A stretch of 64,000 nt of DNA from Engraulis encrasicolus (lineage: Eukaryota; Chordata; Actinopteri; Clupeiformes; Engraulidae): positions 9,259,083 through 9,323,082 of the forward strand of contig NC_085862.1 of assembly GCF_034702125.1 (NCBI RefSeq). The letters are read 5' to 3'. Positions 1 to 11,059 of this stretch are shown here, one piece after another (positions within the stretch are counted from its first letter, which is position 1; the number at the start of each line of letters is the position of its first letter). The translations under genes were made by a program, and so were the position numbers. The notes under the pieces are model-generated. The model ran no database searches. It was given only the letters and a program-made list of their open reading frames with translations, and was not told the origin of the DNA.

Positions 1-28
1 TCCCCGGACCACACTTTGAGAATCACTG
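1..28 (-). mobile_element. End of a hAT-like element, cut by the window edge
   Basis: The first 28 bases are the reverse complement of the terminus of the hAT-like element at 1983 (cagtgattctcaaagtg). Only one end is present, so the rest lies outside the window. Confidence 0.6.
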
Positions 29-682
29 GCCTACTCTATACTGTATTAGATGCTGTGTTCATCACATTGTAGGCCTACTCTATACTGTTTTAGATGCTGT
101 GTTCATCACATTGTAGGCCTACTCTATACTGTTTTAGATGCTGTGTTCATCACATTGTAGGCCTACTCTATACTGTTTTAGATGCTGTGTTCATCACATT
201 GTAGGCCTACTCTATACTGTTTTAGATGCTGTGTTCATCACATTGTAGGCCTACTCTATACTGTTTTAGATGCTGTGTTCATCACATTGTAGGCCTACTC
301 TATACTGTTTTAGATGCTGTGTTCATCACATTGTAGGCCTACTCTATACTGTTTTAGATGCTGTGTTCATCACATTGTAGGCCTACTCTATACTGTTTTA
401 GATGCTGTGTTCATCACATTGTAGGCCTACTCTATACTGTTTTAGATGCTGTGTTCATCACATTGTAGGCCTACTCTATACTGTTTTAGATGTTGTGTTC
501 ATCACATTGTAGGCCTACTCTATACTGTTTTAGATGCTGTGTTCATCACATTGTAGGCCTACTCTATACTGTTTTAGATGCTGTGTTCATCACATTGTAG
601 GCCTACTCTATACTGTTTTAGATGCTGTGTTCATCACATTGTAGGCCTACTCTATACTGTTTTAGATGCTGTGTTCATCGCC
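27..682. repeat. 44-bp minisatellite, about 15 units
   Basis: A 44-bp unit beginning gcctactctatactgtttta repeats head to tail with almost no variation; one unit carries a single t for c near 492. The last unit decays at about 680. High unit identity points to recent expansion or homogenisation. Reading frames inside it are not credible genes. Confidence 0.97.
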
Positions 683-830
683 CAGTACTCCATACTGTTT
701 TACATGCTGTGGCTTCATGCAACAGACCTCTGAGAGATCCCCTCATTCCAACAAGGGGCCTACGGGAAGTACTAGTTGACGGATACTGTTTGAGGAATCT
801 GTTGAGTATAATTAAACATCTGGGCCAAAA

Positions 831-880
831 TTAGAACACAGAACACAGAATTAGAACACAGAACACAGAATTAGAACACA
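831..880. repeat. 20-bp tandem repeat, 2.5 units
   Basis: The unit ttagaacacagaacacagaa repeats two and a half times. The rest of 683-1779 shows no gene and no other structure I can name. Confidence 0.85.
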
Positions 881-1779
881 CAAAATCATCTGTGCTAGAG
901 GTAAGGTTGTGTAATACTAGTATATACATTATACATAAAGCATATTGGTAAATAAGGGCATTAGAACTTCAGGGAAGACATGAGACTTTAGAAGTAATAC
1001 TTGGCAGGTCTAAATATCTTTGGAACCACATGTTTAAGTGTTCATATGCAGTAGGGGCCTATGTGTACCATAGTAAATAGGCAAGCGTGTCAGGGAATAA
1101 TGTTCGTTTCTTTCCAAGATGGGAACGGTATCTCAACACATCATCACATTTCAACCCACAACAACAAACATGACACAACAGCAGAGCTGACAGCTGTGAC
1201 TGTGGATAGATTATCGTCTGTCAGCAACACAGCACACCACTTCTTGACAAAACCCAAAACCACTTTGCAAGTGCACCATGACATGTCCTTGTCATCACCA
1301 TCCCATACTTCAGACATGTCAAACTCAAATTGACCGAGGGCCAAAATTTAAATCTGGAGCACGGGCCAAACCCAAGATTATTATTATTATTTTTTTAAAC
1401 TGACTAAAACTGTGCGCACACATACTTAATACTCATATTCCCATCATAGTTCAAATGTGCCTGCCCTGCACATATTCTGTTGAATTTTAGTGTGAGACAT
1501 TTCACTGGCCTGGCCCTGACCCCACTCATATTCCTGTGATGCATTAATTTTAATGTTCAATTCTTAATATGCTATACATTTATGGTGTATGCGGATCAAC
1601 TGTAACACACATTTGTGTTCCTGTTCTTTGTATTGACAGAAGACCTTTTGTTTATCAGAATCAGGGAACTTGTGCAAAAAATATTCACCAGGGCATGGGT
1701 CTGCACTTCATATAAAACAGTTAAGAGTTTTTTTGTTTAGCACGACACAGAGCATAGAGGTGTAATAGTGCATTATTAC

Positions 1780-1932
1780 CGTATGTACAGTGCTTAATTT
1801 GAGGGGGAGCAAGGGGGAGCTAGCTCCGGAACCTCAGACGAGAGCTCCGGAACCAGATCCCCATCGAGGGGGAGCCACCCATCCTCTGCGCTCCAGGACC
1901 TCGCGCTTGACAAATTAAGCACTGCGTATGTA
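1780..1932. mobile_element. 137-bp hAT-type MITE with exact 8-bp target duplication
   Basis: The element runs 1788-1924 with inverted ends cagtgcttaattt and aaattaagcactg. It is flanked on both sides by the identical octamer cgtatgta (1780-1787 and 1925-1932). An 8-bp duplication is the signature of hAT insertion. It is too short to encode a transposase, so it is non-autonomous. Confidence 0.88.
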
Positions 1933-1982
1933 GAAGTAGCGTAATAGGCAGAGTAATAATAAATAAAGGACGTGTGCATCTC

Positions 1983-2287
1983 CAGTGATTCTCAAAGTGT
2001 GGTCCGGGGACCACTGGTGGTCCGCGACAGAGCTCAGGTGGTCCGCAAGGGGATTCATACTTTCCCGAGACGAGCTAGCAGGCTTTACTTGTAACATACT
2101 GTAACTACAAAGCTAAACATTGAGTATCATTTTCACCACAATAAGACAGGCTAGTAATGTGAATAAAAAGTGAGTGATCTGCATCGAAATTAGCAGTGTC
2201 AAATTTGTCACTTCAGTTGACAGGTGGTCCCTGAACATTTTTGGGGGGGAAAGTGGTCCGCGGTCAGAAAAAGTTTCAGAAACCCTG
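1983..2287 (+). mobile_element. Non-autonomous hAT-like element
   Basis: It starts cagtgattctcaaagtgtgg and ends aagtttcagaaaccctg, which are imperfect inverted repeats of the common hAT form. The interior is rich in ggtggtccg motifs. I see no clean target duplication. Confidence 0.7.
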
Positions 2288-2319
2288 CTCTAGTCTAATC
2301 TGACAAATGATACAGAAAT

Positions 2320-2398
2320 GCAGGGCCTATGACAGCTTTCGCCGGCCGGGCCAAGGATAAAGTCATGTCCCCTTTGTCCCCTGTTGGCTTCCCTGCAG
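2320..2398 (+). repeat. Dispersed-repeat fragment ending at a splice-acceptor-like site
   Basis: The stretch cagggcctatgacagctttc, through ccctttgtcccctgttgg and up to ccctgcag, matches the repeat at 14945-15110 and fragments near 45600 and 62815. Its last bases form a good 3' splice site just before the first recognisable SLC46 coding sequence. Confidence 0.6.
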
Positions 2399-2431
2399 AA
2401 AGTGGTGCCCTTGTGGTTTTCTCAGTGCAGT

Positions 2432-2839
2432 ATGGGTGGCTGTGTGTCCCTGCTGGAGCCTCTGGTGGCCCTACACACCGTGGGCACCTCCTTCTTCCAG
2501 TTGGCCCAGACGCTGCTCGTCTACAACCGCACTCTGGAGCTGTCTGGCGGACTTAGTGACAACGACACCGACGCGGCCCACGATCAGGCCCAGACCCTCT
2601 CCATGCGCTTCTTCCTCTTACAGGTCTCTCATCTCTTGATTTTCATGCCATTCTTATTTTTTTTCCAATTTTATATTTTCTGACTTTGGTATTCCAGGGC
2701 TTATGAGCACCCAAAAATATACGCTACCGTAACCTTTGCCAAATATGTCTTTTTTTCAATCGACTTCAATAAAGCTTGCCTTCACCAGCATCTTATTTGT
2801 TTTTTTGTTTTTTAATCATTATTATTATTGTAATTGTAA

Positions 2840-2898
<59 letters not shown>

Positions 2899-4567
2899 TA
2901 ATTCTTTTTCCAGAACATCATCATCACCGTCTGTGCTCTGCTCTCCATGGTGCCCACCACCCGGCTCGCAGTCCTCTACGGGGAGCGTGCCCGCCTGCTG
3001 TGCCCGCTGCTGGGCTCCCTGCTGGGCATGGGCGCGCTGCTGGCGGTGCTGCTGCTGCGGCTGCCCCTGGAGGTGCTGTACGCGGGCGCGGCGCTGCACG
3101 GCCTCAGCGGGGGGTCCCCGGGCTTCTGGAGCGCAGTGGTGGCGCTGGCCTCCCTCCAGTCAGACAGGGGGCGCCGCACGCTCAAGATCAACACCGTGGA
3201 CTTCTGCGCGGGGGCGGCCGGGGTGCTGGGCGGGCTGCTGTCTGGGTACGTGTACCGGCTGGGCGTGGGGGGGCAGGCGGGCCAGGGGGAGCAGAGTGGG
3301 GTGGTGCTGGTGGCCACAGCTATGGCTCTCGTGGCCACCTCCATCCTCTACTCCACTTTCCTGCTGTCCTACCCCCAGCACCACCCACCACCATTGCGAA
3401 AGCAGACAGATAACCCCCACCACCCACCATCATCATCACCCCCACAGAAGGTAGACAACCCACGCCAGGCCCTCCTCCCCAAGCATCCACCATCACCACC
3501 ACCATCCCCACAGAAGGTAGACAACCCACGCCAGGCCCTCCTCCCCAAGCATCCACCATCACCACCACCACCCCCACAGAAGGTAGACAACCCACGCCAG
3601 GCCCTCCTCCCCAAGCATCCACCATCACCACCACCACAGCATGCAGATAATAACTCCCATCAGCCCCCCCTCCTCCTCCTGCACCGCCAAAGCCCCGGGC
3701 GTCACCCGTCCTCCTCCCCCAGGGCAGCGGTGGTGCTGGTGGCGTTGGCCCTGGTGCTGTACGCTGTGGGCATGCACGGAGCGGAGAGCACGCTGACTCT
3801 CTACGTGCTGAAGCCGCCGCTGAGCTGGGACTCGGTGTGGGCAGGCTACGGCAGCGCTGCCACCCATGTGGGTATTCATTCCAGGAAGCTAGTTTAGTAA
3901 TGAACCTGTGGGGCCTATGCTAAGAAGCTGGTGCAGGAGTAAACCAGGTTATGGGAAGAGGTAAATCATCTAATAGAAGAGCCTGGAGTCCTTATTTTCT
4001 GGTTTACTCCTGAACCAGCTTCTTAGCATACTCCTCTTAGTATACCCAGAGAGAGTAGAGAGAGAGAGAGGTTCCATTGGACCGCTTCTTAGCATACTCC
4101 TCTTAGTATACCCAGAGAGAGTAGAGAGAGAGAGAGGTTCCATTGGACCATTGTTTCCGGGTTCTATTATTGCAAGGGGGGAGGGGGGGAAATCCCCCTT
4201 TAGGCAGACCTAAGGACTGTTCTATTCAATGCTAGGAGCATTATGACACGCCCCTTTAGGCAGACCGGAACCTGGTCACGTTAGTTGCCCATAGAAGACT
4301 ATTATGTTGGCATATCTCTACATACTTAAAGAATTTTCGGTATACCCCTCAGGTTAACGGAGAGGTAAATCATCTAGTACAGTGATTTTCAAACTGTGCA
4401 TCCAGCCCACTGGTAATATAATAATATTTGTGTGTATTTTTCACACACAAAAAAAAAGTTGGGCCCCGACCCGATCATTTTCGGGGCATCAAAATGGTAA
4501 GTGTGCCTAAGCTGGAAAAAGTTGGGAACCCCTGTTGTTTAATAATGAATGAACCGTACCTGCTTAT

Positions 4568-4645
<78 letters not shown>

Positions 4646-6470
4646 GTTTTTTGTTTTTGTTTTGCTCTGTAGTTTTGTTTCCTTTATTATTGTGTTTTTG
4701 TTGTTAGTTTGTGTGTTGTGACTGTCATTTTTCATATGGGAATTTCACAATGTGGGTATGTGGCAATTTTTGTATGTTTAAAGATCTACAGGAGCACTCT
4801 TGTGAATGATAAGAAAATTCTTTCAATAAAAATTAAAGTTGCAAAAATAAATAAATAATGAATGAACCCCCCCCCTAGGCCATGTACCTGAGCAGCTTCC
4901 TGGGTGTGCTGCTGCTCTCCCCCCTCCTGGATGACACGGCTCTCGTCCTCCTGGGGGTCGTATCCAACTGCACTGGCATGGCCATCATGGCATTCGCCAC
5001 ACGCAGCTGGCTCTACTTCATGGGTGAGACACACGGCTCACATGACATTACATTGCATTGCATTCAGGGCTTGGCATTGGCGCCTGCCAACTGACCAAAT
5101 TCTAGTAAAACTTGGCTGTGAGAATAATTTCAGTCTCTCTACCCACTCTGACAGGTAACTTATTCTTTGGTGTGACAAATCACAGCAGTTGCATCAATTG
5201 CTTGTATTCAAATGAAGAATATTGTAAAGAAAAGAAAAAAACAACAACATAACTCTGGCCAGCAGAAAAACTATATGGCTGGTGTGACTTGGGAAAAGTG
5301 TCATGCATTTTGTGTGGGTCAAGTTAAAAGTATGCTAACAGACAGGGACAAGGTCATTTCAAGTCTCTAAATGCAGTCTGTGTTGTTCCAAATTGTTAGC
5401 TGACATATTTATCTTCTTCACGATCACAATAGCGCGGGCAGTCATGATGTTTTCTTGCGTTCCCATGCCAACCCTGAAAGCACAGCTCTCCAAGATCCTG
5501 GATGCTCAGCAGTACGGTAAATGCCTGCAGTACTTCTACAATGACACTAGAGGGCGACAGAGCCGTGTGTAAAGTTCAGCTACTTCTACAACATCTGTTG
5601 TTATTGTTTTGTTTTGTACCTGGCTGTCTTATGTAAGAGTATCCATCACCTAATACGGATGTGTAAACACACTGGTAGAAATATTTATGCAGGCTGTGTT
5701 TATGACTGAAATCAGGTTGATAAACAAAAGCCGAGAGAGACAAATGTTGTTTGTGGCTGCCTGACGCATGGTTCCTATATGTTGTTTGGGTCTTTCTTTC
5801 CGTCCGTGTCTTCGTGTATCAGGTTGTGTGTTTGGCTGGCTGCAGCTGGCGTTGTCAGTGAGTAACGTGATGTCCACGGCGGTCTTCACCCTCCTCTACC
5901 CCCTCAGCCTCGCAGGAGGGAACACTGGACTCTGCTTCCTGCTCTCCAGTGCAGTCAGCTACAGCAGCGTCATACCTGTCCTGTGAGCGTGCCACACACA
6001 CACACACACACAGACCCCCCCCCCCCCCCCCCCCAAATCAATACATTCAATGTAATGGGGAACCAATGCGGAACGCTCCCCCACCCCCCGACTGACTTCT
6101 GACCTCATATTTACTCACGATTTACTTGTGTTTTACTCAGTATGCACTTATCAGCCCCTTCCCCTCCCCACCCATTCATACAGCCAGCGGCCACACGGAA
6201 GAACACCTCTGTAAACACACCTGCGTTGCCTCCTTATCTGTTCAACCTCTCACACACAGGGCAGAAGACACACACCCACACAAACACACACGCACACGCA
6301 CACACACACTTACACCCATGTATACAAACATCTGGTCAATGAGTGTGTTTGTAAGTTGTGCTTTTATCTTTTCAATCTGATTTCTCTCTCTCTCTCCCTT
6401 TCTCTGTTGCAGCTATCTGAATAGCAGGAGCATCAGGCACCCATATGTGCCCCTTTGGGGAGATGAATGA
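2432..6470 (+). CDS. slc46a2: SLC46-family proton-coupled solute transporter, SLC46A2-like
   Basis: Six exons join in frame to give about 530 aa: 2432-2623, 2914-3867, 4879-5023, 5433-5516, 5823-5982 and 6413-6470, all with GT/AG borders. The product is a major-facilitator membrane protein. Family landmarks include the N-terminal LEPLVAL segment, two glycosylation sequons in the first loop (NRT at residue 32, NDT at 44), PLEVLYAGAALHGLSGG, RRTLKINTVDF, the ARAVMMF helix, and a C-terminal tail ending VPLWGDE. This pattern is closer to SLC46A2 than to SLC46A1 or A3. Human SLC46A2 (TSCOT) is a thymic stromal transporter; substrate here is unknown. The start is the first ATG after an acceptor-like site at 2398, but an upstream exon cannot be excluded. 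Oddity: the central cytoplasmic loop carries three 22-residue Pro-rich repeats. The gene is convergent with the DUF3504 gene. Confidence 0.85.
2819..2894. repeat. (TTA)n/(TAA)n palindromic microsatellite in SLC46 intron 1
   Basis: A run of tta repeats passes directly into taa repeats, so the tract can fold on itself. It lies about 20 bp before the exon 2 acceptor at 2913. Confidence 0.9.
3445..3642 (+). repeat. 66-bp minisatellite in SLC46 exon 2, three units, in frame
   Basis: Three units of 66 bp begin at 3445, 3511 and 3577. The length is a multiple of three, so reading continues through all of them and adds 22 residues per unit (core QKVDNPRQALLPKHPPSPPP) to the loop between transmembrane helices 6 and 7. 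Each unit contains ccacagAAGgtag, which resembles an acceptor, a codon and a donor. Confidence 0.9.
3905..4045. mobile_element. Palindromic MITE, aagaagctgg family, copy 1
   Basis: Inverted ends (ctaagaagctggtgcaggagtaaa and its complement near 4003-4030) flank a core with gaggtaaatcatctaatagaa. Related copies lie at 37204, 43237, 47857 and 50086. Confidence 0.75.
4019..4150. repeat. 66-bp tandem duplication
   Basis: The block from cttcttagcatactcctctt to ttccattggacc occurs twice, starting at 4019 and 4085. It overlaps the right end of the preceding MITE. The following sequence to about 4350 recurs in degraded form at 41740-41990. Confidence 0.85.
4380..4534 (+). mobile_element. Short hAT-like element
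   Basis: It begins cagtgattttcaaactgtg and ends agttgggaacccctg, a hAT-like inverted pair. It lies in SLC46 intron 2. I see no target duplication. Confidence 0.55.
4569..4643. repeat. (GT)n microsatellite
   Basis: About 37 gt units in SLC46 intron 2. Smaller simple repeats in this gene include (CA)n and poly-C at 5997-6034 and (GA)n at 6506-6553 in the 3' untranslated region. Confidence 0.97.
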
Positions 6471-6505
6471 TAACATCTGAGAAGTGAACACTGAGCCCTT
6501 TATGG

Positions 6506-6555
<50 letters not shown>

Positions 6556-7135
6556 GGAACCGGAGCGGGAGATTCCCAGAAACTGGCATCACTGCCGGGG
6601 GGGAAGTAACAAGAAACAACAATAACAAGAAGCATAACCAAACATGTCGGCAGTTCATCTCTCTCTTTTTTAATCACCAACATCTGCCACACATCTGCCA
6701 TGTATTATTCTTCTTCATTTAGCTTTTTTTTTTAAAAACTAATTGTATACTTTCCAAAATATATTATTAAAATGTATCTCTTTCTTTGTTTCAGTGTCTC
6801 ATGTGTAATTAGGAAATTTAAAAAAATCATACCCACATCACAAAGCCGTTCTGGCTCAGAGGTGGCCCACGCGTTTTCAATTATAGTTGACTGACATAGT
6901 GTGAACAATTTAGTACCAAGTGCTAAACAGCAGTTACAATTCTGGCCAAAGTAGAAGTGGCCCAATAATAGGCCGTAATTATTACTCATTCATTATATCT
7001 AAACTCACTGTGCTATGAGGGCCAACTGTAAGTGGAACATGCGGGCTACGTCCGGCCCAGACCTACGCTGCCACGTGTGTGGTTAACGCCCTGGGCCTGG
7101 GCTGTGGTGGGCTGGGCACCGGTCCGGTGCCGGTG
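6471..7135. other. Convergent intergenic region with both 3' untranslated regions
   Basis: This 665-bp gap separates the stop codons of the SLC46 and DUF3504 genes. It contains a (GA)n tract at 6506-6553 and AT-rich sequence near 6720-6780. I cannot fix either polyadenylation site. Confidence 0.6.
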
Positions 7136-7812
7136 CTAGACTGGCGGCACCATGCCGCTGATGCGTATGGCCTCCACGCGGTGGGCCATGGCCTGCAGCA
7201 TCTTGTCCAGGCTCTTGCTGGAGAGCGGGGAGCGGCTGTACCACTCCTGGCTGTTGGTGGCGGCGCCGGCGCGCACGTTGGAGTAGAAGGCGTCGTGGTC
7301 GCTGATCATGCCGGTCACGTGCTTCTTGTAGTAGATGATGAAGTCCCGCAGGGGGCACCTTGCCGGCTCCTCGGGTCGGGCCTGCATGCGCTGGGGCGGC
7401 GCCGGGTTGGGGTTGCCAGGGTTACCGGGGTCCGTCCACTCCAGGCAGTCAGGCAGGGGCCTGGGGGCCGCCGCCGACGTTCCGGGCCGCGGCGGCGACG
7501 GCGGCGGCGGCTTGAGCCACAGCGGGCGGAACTGTCCGGCGGGCACGGGCCACATGCGGTACAGGTGCTTGGGCCCGAAGGCGCGCAGGTTGTTGTAGAG
7601 CACCAGGTGCAGCAGGGCGTCGGGGGAGGAGCGTCCCAGCACGCCCAGCCGCCGCAGCTCCTCCTCCTCGCCGTCCGTCACGCTGCAGATGACCGCCCCG
7701 TAGTGCTCCATCTCGCGCTCGTACAGCTGATGCAGGTACTGCTGCACCAGCTTATGGGACGCCGGCAGCTCGGGCGAGCGCATCACGCAGTAGAAACAGC
7801 CCTGGCCCTGGA

Positions 7813-7899
<87 letters not shown>

Positions 7900-9674
7900 C
7901 GCTAAATGTCAGTGTTGTCTGCTTATTTCATGTAGCCCCATAATGCACATCGTACCACCAGTGGCACACCGTAACAGTCATTGAAAGGTTAATTACCATA
8001 GAATTACTCTACTATGACATAACACAGGGCCTTTAGTAATGCACTATGACTGGGTCATTGCCATTTTGGTTACAGCAATTTTACAACGGCATGTTTTAAC
8101 GGGTTAAAGGTCATTCTAATCGGAATAAGTCCCCTATGTTAGCCAAGCGGTCACAATGCAATTTCCCATAGGCTACCTATTAAGTAGCTAACTGGTTAGT
8201 AATGATGCTTTTGAGAAATGGGCTCCAGACCGATAGACAGCACATGCAATCTGTTGGAGCTTAGTCTAATGGTCACCTCCCTGAGCACTGATCCAAGACT
8301 CCTTAGTTCAACAGCAATTCGATAACACTTTATTCTTCAGTAACTTTACTACTTTTATCACACTTGAGTTTTTCTTTTACTTCAGACTTCAAGAGTGATT
8401 TAAACAGTTAGACATAATGAACGTTATACATTTACTTCTTAAAACTTTTTTACAAACTTGCTTTTTTACTTGCTTCGGTATTTACGCACTTACATTTTTA
8501 CTCACTTATGGTGCAATTGTGTAATTTAACATACGTACACCTAATTTATGTGAGAGAGGTCATTTATAAAGTGTAAGCGTCAGTCACTACCTACCCTAAG
8601 GATTCGGTCGACGCTGCGCACGTAGCATGAGAGCGTGACGTGTGTGAGCTGGCTCTTGCCGGTGTCCCACATGTACTGGATGTAGGAGGTGACGACGGCG
8701 TCCAGCTCCCCCAGGGACAGACAGCCCAGCGGACGGCCTTCGCTGCGAGGGGTCGACCTCAGCCACACCGTCAAGGACAGGACGTTGCTCAGGCCTCCCA
8801 GGGCTCCCTTTAGCTTCTCTGCAGGCTTCTCTGTCAAGTTAAAATAGAAGAAATTTAAGAGATGAAACATACACTCTCAAATAAACAACGGTCTCCTTTA
8901 GGTAGCCTGCTGTAACTGAAAGACTTGAAAAATCAGCCACAAAAAGTGTAAGTTATTTGACAGAGCCCACAAGTGGCTGGGTCGTAGTACTGTATTATTG
9001 TGATGCAATTAGGAAGGTTTCACAAAATTGTTATTTCCTTCTCTTAATAAACAAATCACTGTAATAATCACTATAAAGCTCAATAAAGAAAAAAATGTAA
9101 CTACATGAAAAGGAGAGGAAAGGAAAAAGCAATAAAACCTAACAAACGGAAAACGTGTGTCACTGTTTTTTTATATATGTAGCTTTAAATCTAGACTCAA
9201 GACAAAGCTGTTCTCAGATGCTTTCCCCTAGCTTAAATTACTTATTCTTATTATTTTTATTTTTATTTAATTTGTTTTATTTTATTTTATTTTATTATTA
9301 TTTTTACCTTATGTTTTATCTTAATGTTTTTAAATGCTTTTTGACTCTAATTCATTTCCTTCTTTCTTCCCCGTTTCCTTTCATTTACATTTGTTAACTT
9401 TGTGAAGCACATTGAGTTGCACCTGTGTATGAAATGCGCTATATAAATAAACTTGCCTTGCCTTGCCTTGCCTTGCCTATATGATAAAAGTATTAAATTA
9501 TACATTTAATACTTTTTTGTATCTTAAGACACATGGAAGTTAGGCTACAGATCTTATTTTTGTTGAAATACACACGCACACACACACACACTTGGGGTAG
9601 ATCCTTCAGCCCAATATGTGATGCTTTAGATCTGGGTCAGTTTTTCTATTTAGGAATTAGGTGTGAGTGTATGT

Positions 9675-9746
<72 letters not shown>

Positions 9747-10648
9747 CATCACTGAGCACTTACTTTTGGCAGGTGTGGCGGTGCTCCTGCTGTTCCTGTC
9801 CTCTGGTGCTGCGTTGGTGGAGGGGCCCATGCGGGGGGATCGTCTGGGCTCAATGGGGCTTATGGGGCGCGCCTCCATCACCTCCATCGCCTCCCTCGGC
9901 TGCAACCTCTGACCCTGGCTCCACGACGCGCCGGTGGGCTGAGCGTCTCCTGCCCCGGTCTGCTGAGACGCCCTCATGGGCTCGTCCTCTGCGGCGCTGT
10001 CCGTGTCATTTCCGGAGCACAGATCCTCCACGTGCATGCTGCGAGGCAACTCCGTGGCGTTATCGTCCATGAAATCCCTCTCCAGGGGGAGGGCCTCCGA
10101 CAGCTTGGTGACTTTGGGCAGACTGGCACCCCAGGAGGCACGGCCTCTGGCGGCGCTGGGGGAGGGGAAGGCGGCCCCTTCCTGTGGCCCATTGGCGTTG
10201 GTGGTCTGCGCCTTCTTCCTCTGGCGTTTCCGCTTGGTCTGCTCTGGAACAGGGGTCTCTCTGTGCTCCTCTGACAGATGAGTGACAAGGCTGTCATCTG
10301 AGTCGGCCTTGTCGTCCTCTTGAGTGCCACGCATAGCAGCAGTGGGCCCCTCTTCTTCGGCCCCTTGCTCCTCATCCTCTTCTTTGAGGTGCCCCCTCTT
10401 CCTCCTCCTCCTGCTCATGTTCTGCTTGATCTCTGCCACTCTGTCTGAGAGTGACGACAATGGCCAGTTGTATGCGTGCCCCGCACTGCAGATCCATGGA
10501 AGCACAAATGTGTTGGACTCCTCTGCGATGTATCCTTCCCCTTGGCATGGCATGTGTTGACATATGCTGGCATGGGAATGAGACCAAGCCACCAAATTCC
10601 TGTGATCTTCTCCCATGACGTGCAGTACGCCCCCATTATGAAGATCTT
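7136..10648 (-). CDS. Crypton-derived DUF3504 protein, KIAA1958-like
   Basis: Three exons join in frame: 10648-9764 (first in-frame ATG at 10616), 8830-8595 and 7807-7136, giving about 586 aa from that ATG. The N-terminal third is basic and acidic low-complexity sequence with a likely nuclear signal (MSRRRRKRG). The last two exons carry the DUF3504 fold: LSLGELDAVVTSYIQYMW, LGRSSPDALLHLVLYNNLRA, then RCPLRDFIIYYKKHV and WYSRSPLSSKSLDKMLQ. DUF3504 derives from the tyrosine recombinase of Crypton transposons and survives in KIAA1958, QRICH1 and ZMYM2-4. Here the protein stops soon after the LDKM helix, before the usual catalytic HxxR and Tyr region. I infer a domesticated, probably DNA- or chromatin-binding protein; function is unknown. 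The 5' end is uncertain, because the acceptor at 10649 needs an upstream exon ending in phase 1. Orthology to KIAA1958 is not proven. Confidence 0.72.
7817..7896. repeat. (CA)n microsatellite beside a splice acceptor
   Basis: About 40 ca units on the + strand, so the DUF3504 last-exon acceptor at 7808 is preceded by (GT)n instead of a pyrimidine tract. Confidence 0.95.
9131..9478 (+). mobile_element. 3' end of an L2/CR1-like LINE
   Basis: The segment ends with gtgaagcacattgagttgc, gcgctatataaataaa and then a (ttgcc)n tail at 9457-9478. This is the usual 3' terminus of L2/CR1-type elements. It sits in intron 1 of the DUF3504 gene in the opposite orientation, and no reverse transcriptase is retained. 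Confidence 0.72.
9677..9744. repeat. (GT)n microsatellite followed by GA run
   Basis: It lies 14 bp inside the intron from the DUF3504 exon donor (gtaagt, reverse complement at 9758-9763). Confidence 0.95.
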
Positions 10649-11014
10649 CTATAAGCTAAGTAGTAAGAAAATGAAATACACACGGGATGTATGAATGATT
10701 CAATATATTTATTATGCGTTGACTGTATTTGTTTTTCATTAATTACGGCCAATGGTTCATCAACTAACTTTACAGGCATATTTTGTACTCGTTTTCAATT
10801 CTACGTTCTGGCTAATTAAACGGGACAAGACGTTAGCAATGAGTGTCAGTAAAAAAAAAGTACAAGTAAGCTTATTACAACTTCAAAATGTAGTTCAGCT
10901 TAATTACTACCTTATTGTGTTATTGTGTAGGCTATCAACACAAAATGCTCTCTAGCTTGCAATAATGACTTCAAAACTCCAAGCTAAATCAATCGAAAGC
11001 GATCGATCACTCAC

Positions 11015-11059
11015 CTCATGAAACAACCCTTCACTCTGTCCGGGTACAAAGCTGGCCAT
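11015..11059 (-). CDS. Candidate first coding exon of the DUF3504 gene
   Basis: On the minus strand an ATG opens 15 codons, MASFVPGQSEGLFHE, directly followed by a strong donor gtgagtg. Using it puts the 10648 acceptor in the wrong frame. Either a 4-nt-downstream donor (gtgatc) is used, an unseen exon lies between, or translation starts at 10616. Confidence 0.35.

Noticed and set aside
27..682. CRISPR-like array
   Set aside because: The repeats are directly adjacent with no unique spacers and the genome is eukaryotic. It is an ordinary minisatellite.
2736..3413. Long overlapping frames over the SLC46 exon 2 region, including a 225-residue one
   Set aside because: They run through a trinucleotide repeat and GC-rich exon sequence in the wrong frame. 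Only one frame gives transmembrane helices and joins to neighbouring exons.
7079..7984. 301-residue frame on the + strand
   Set aside because: It is the antisense shadow of the DUF3504 last exon and extends through a (CA)n repeat. The minus-strand frame carries the recognisable domain.
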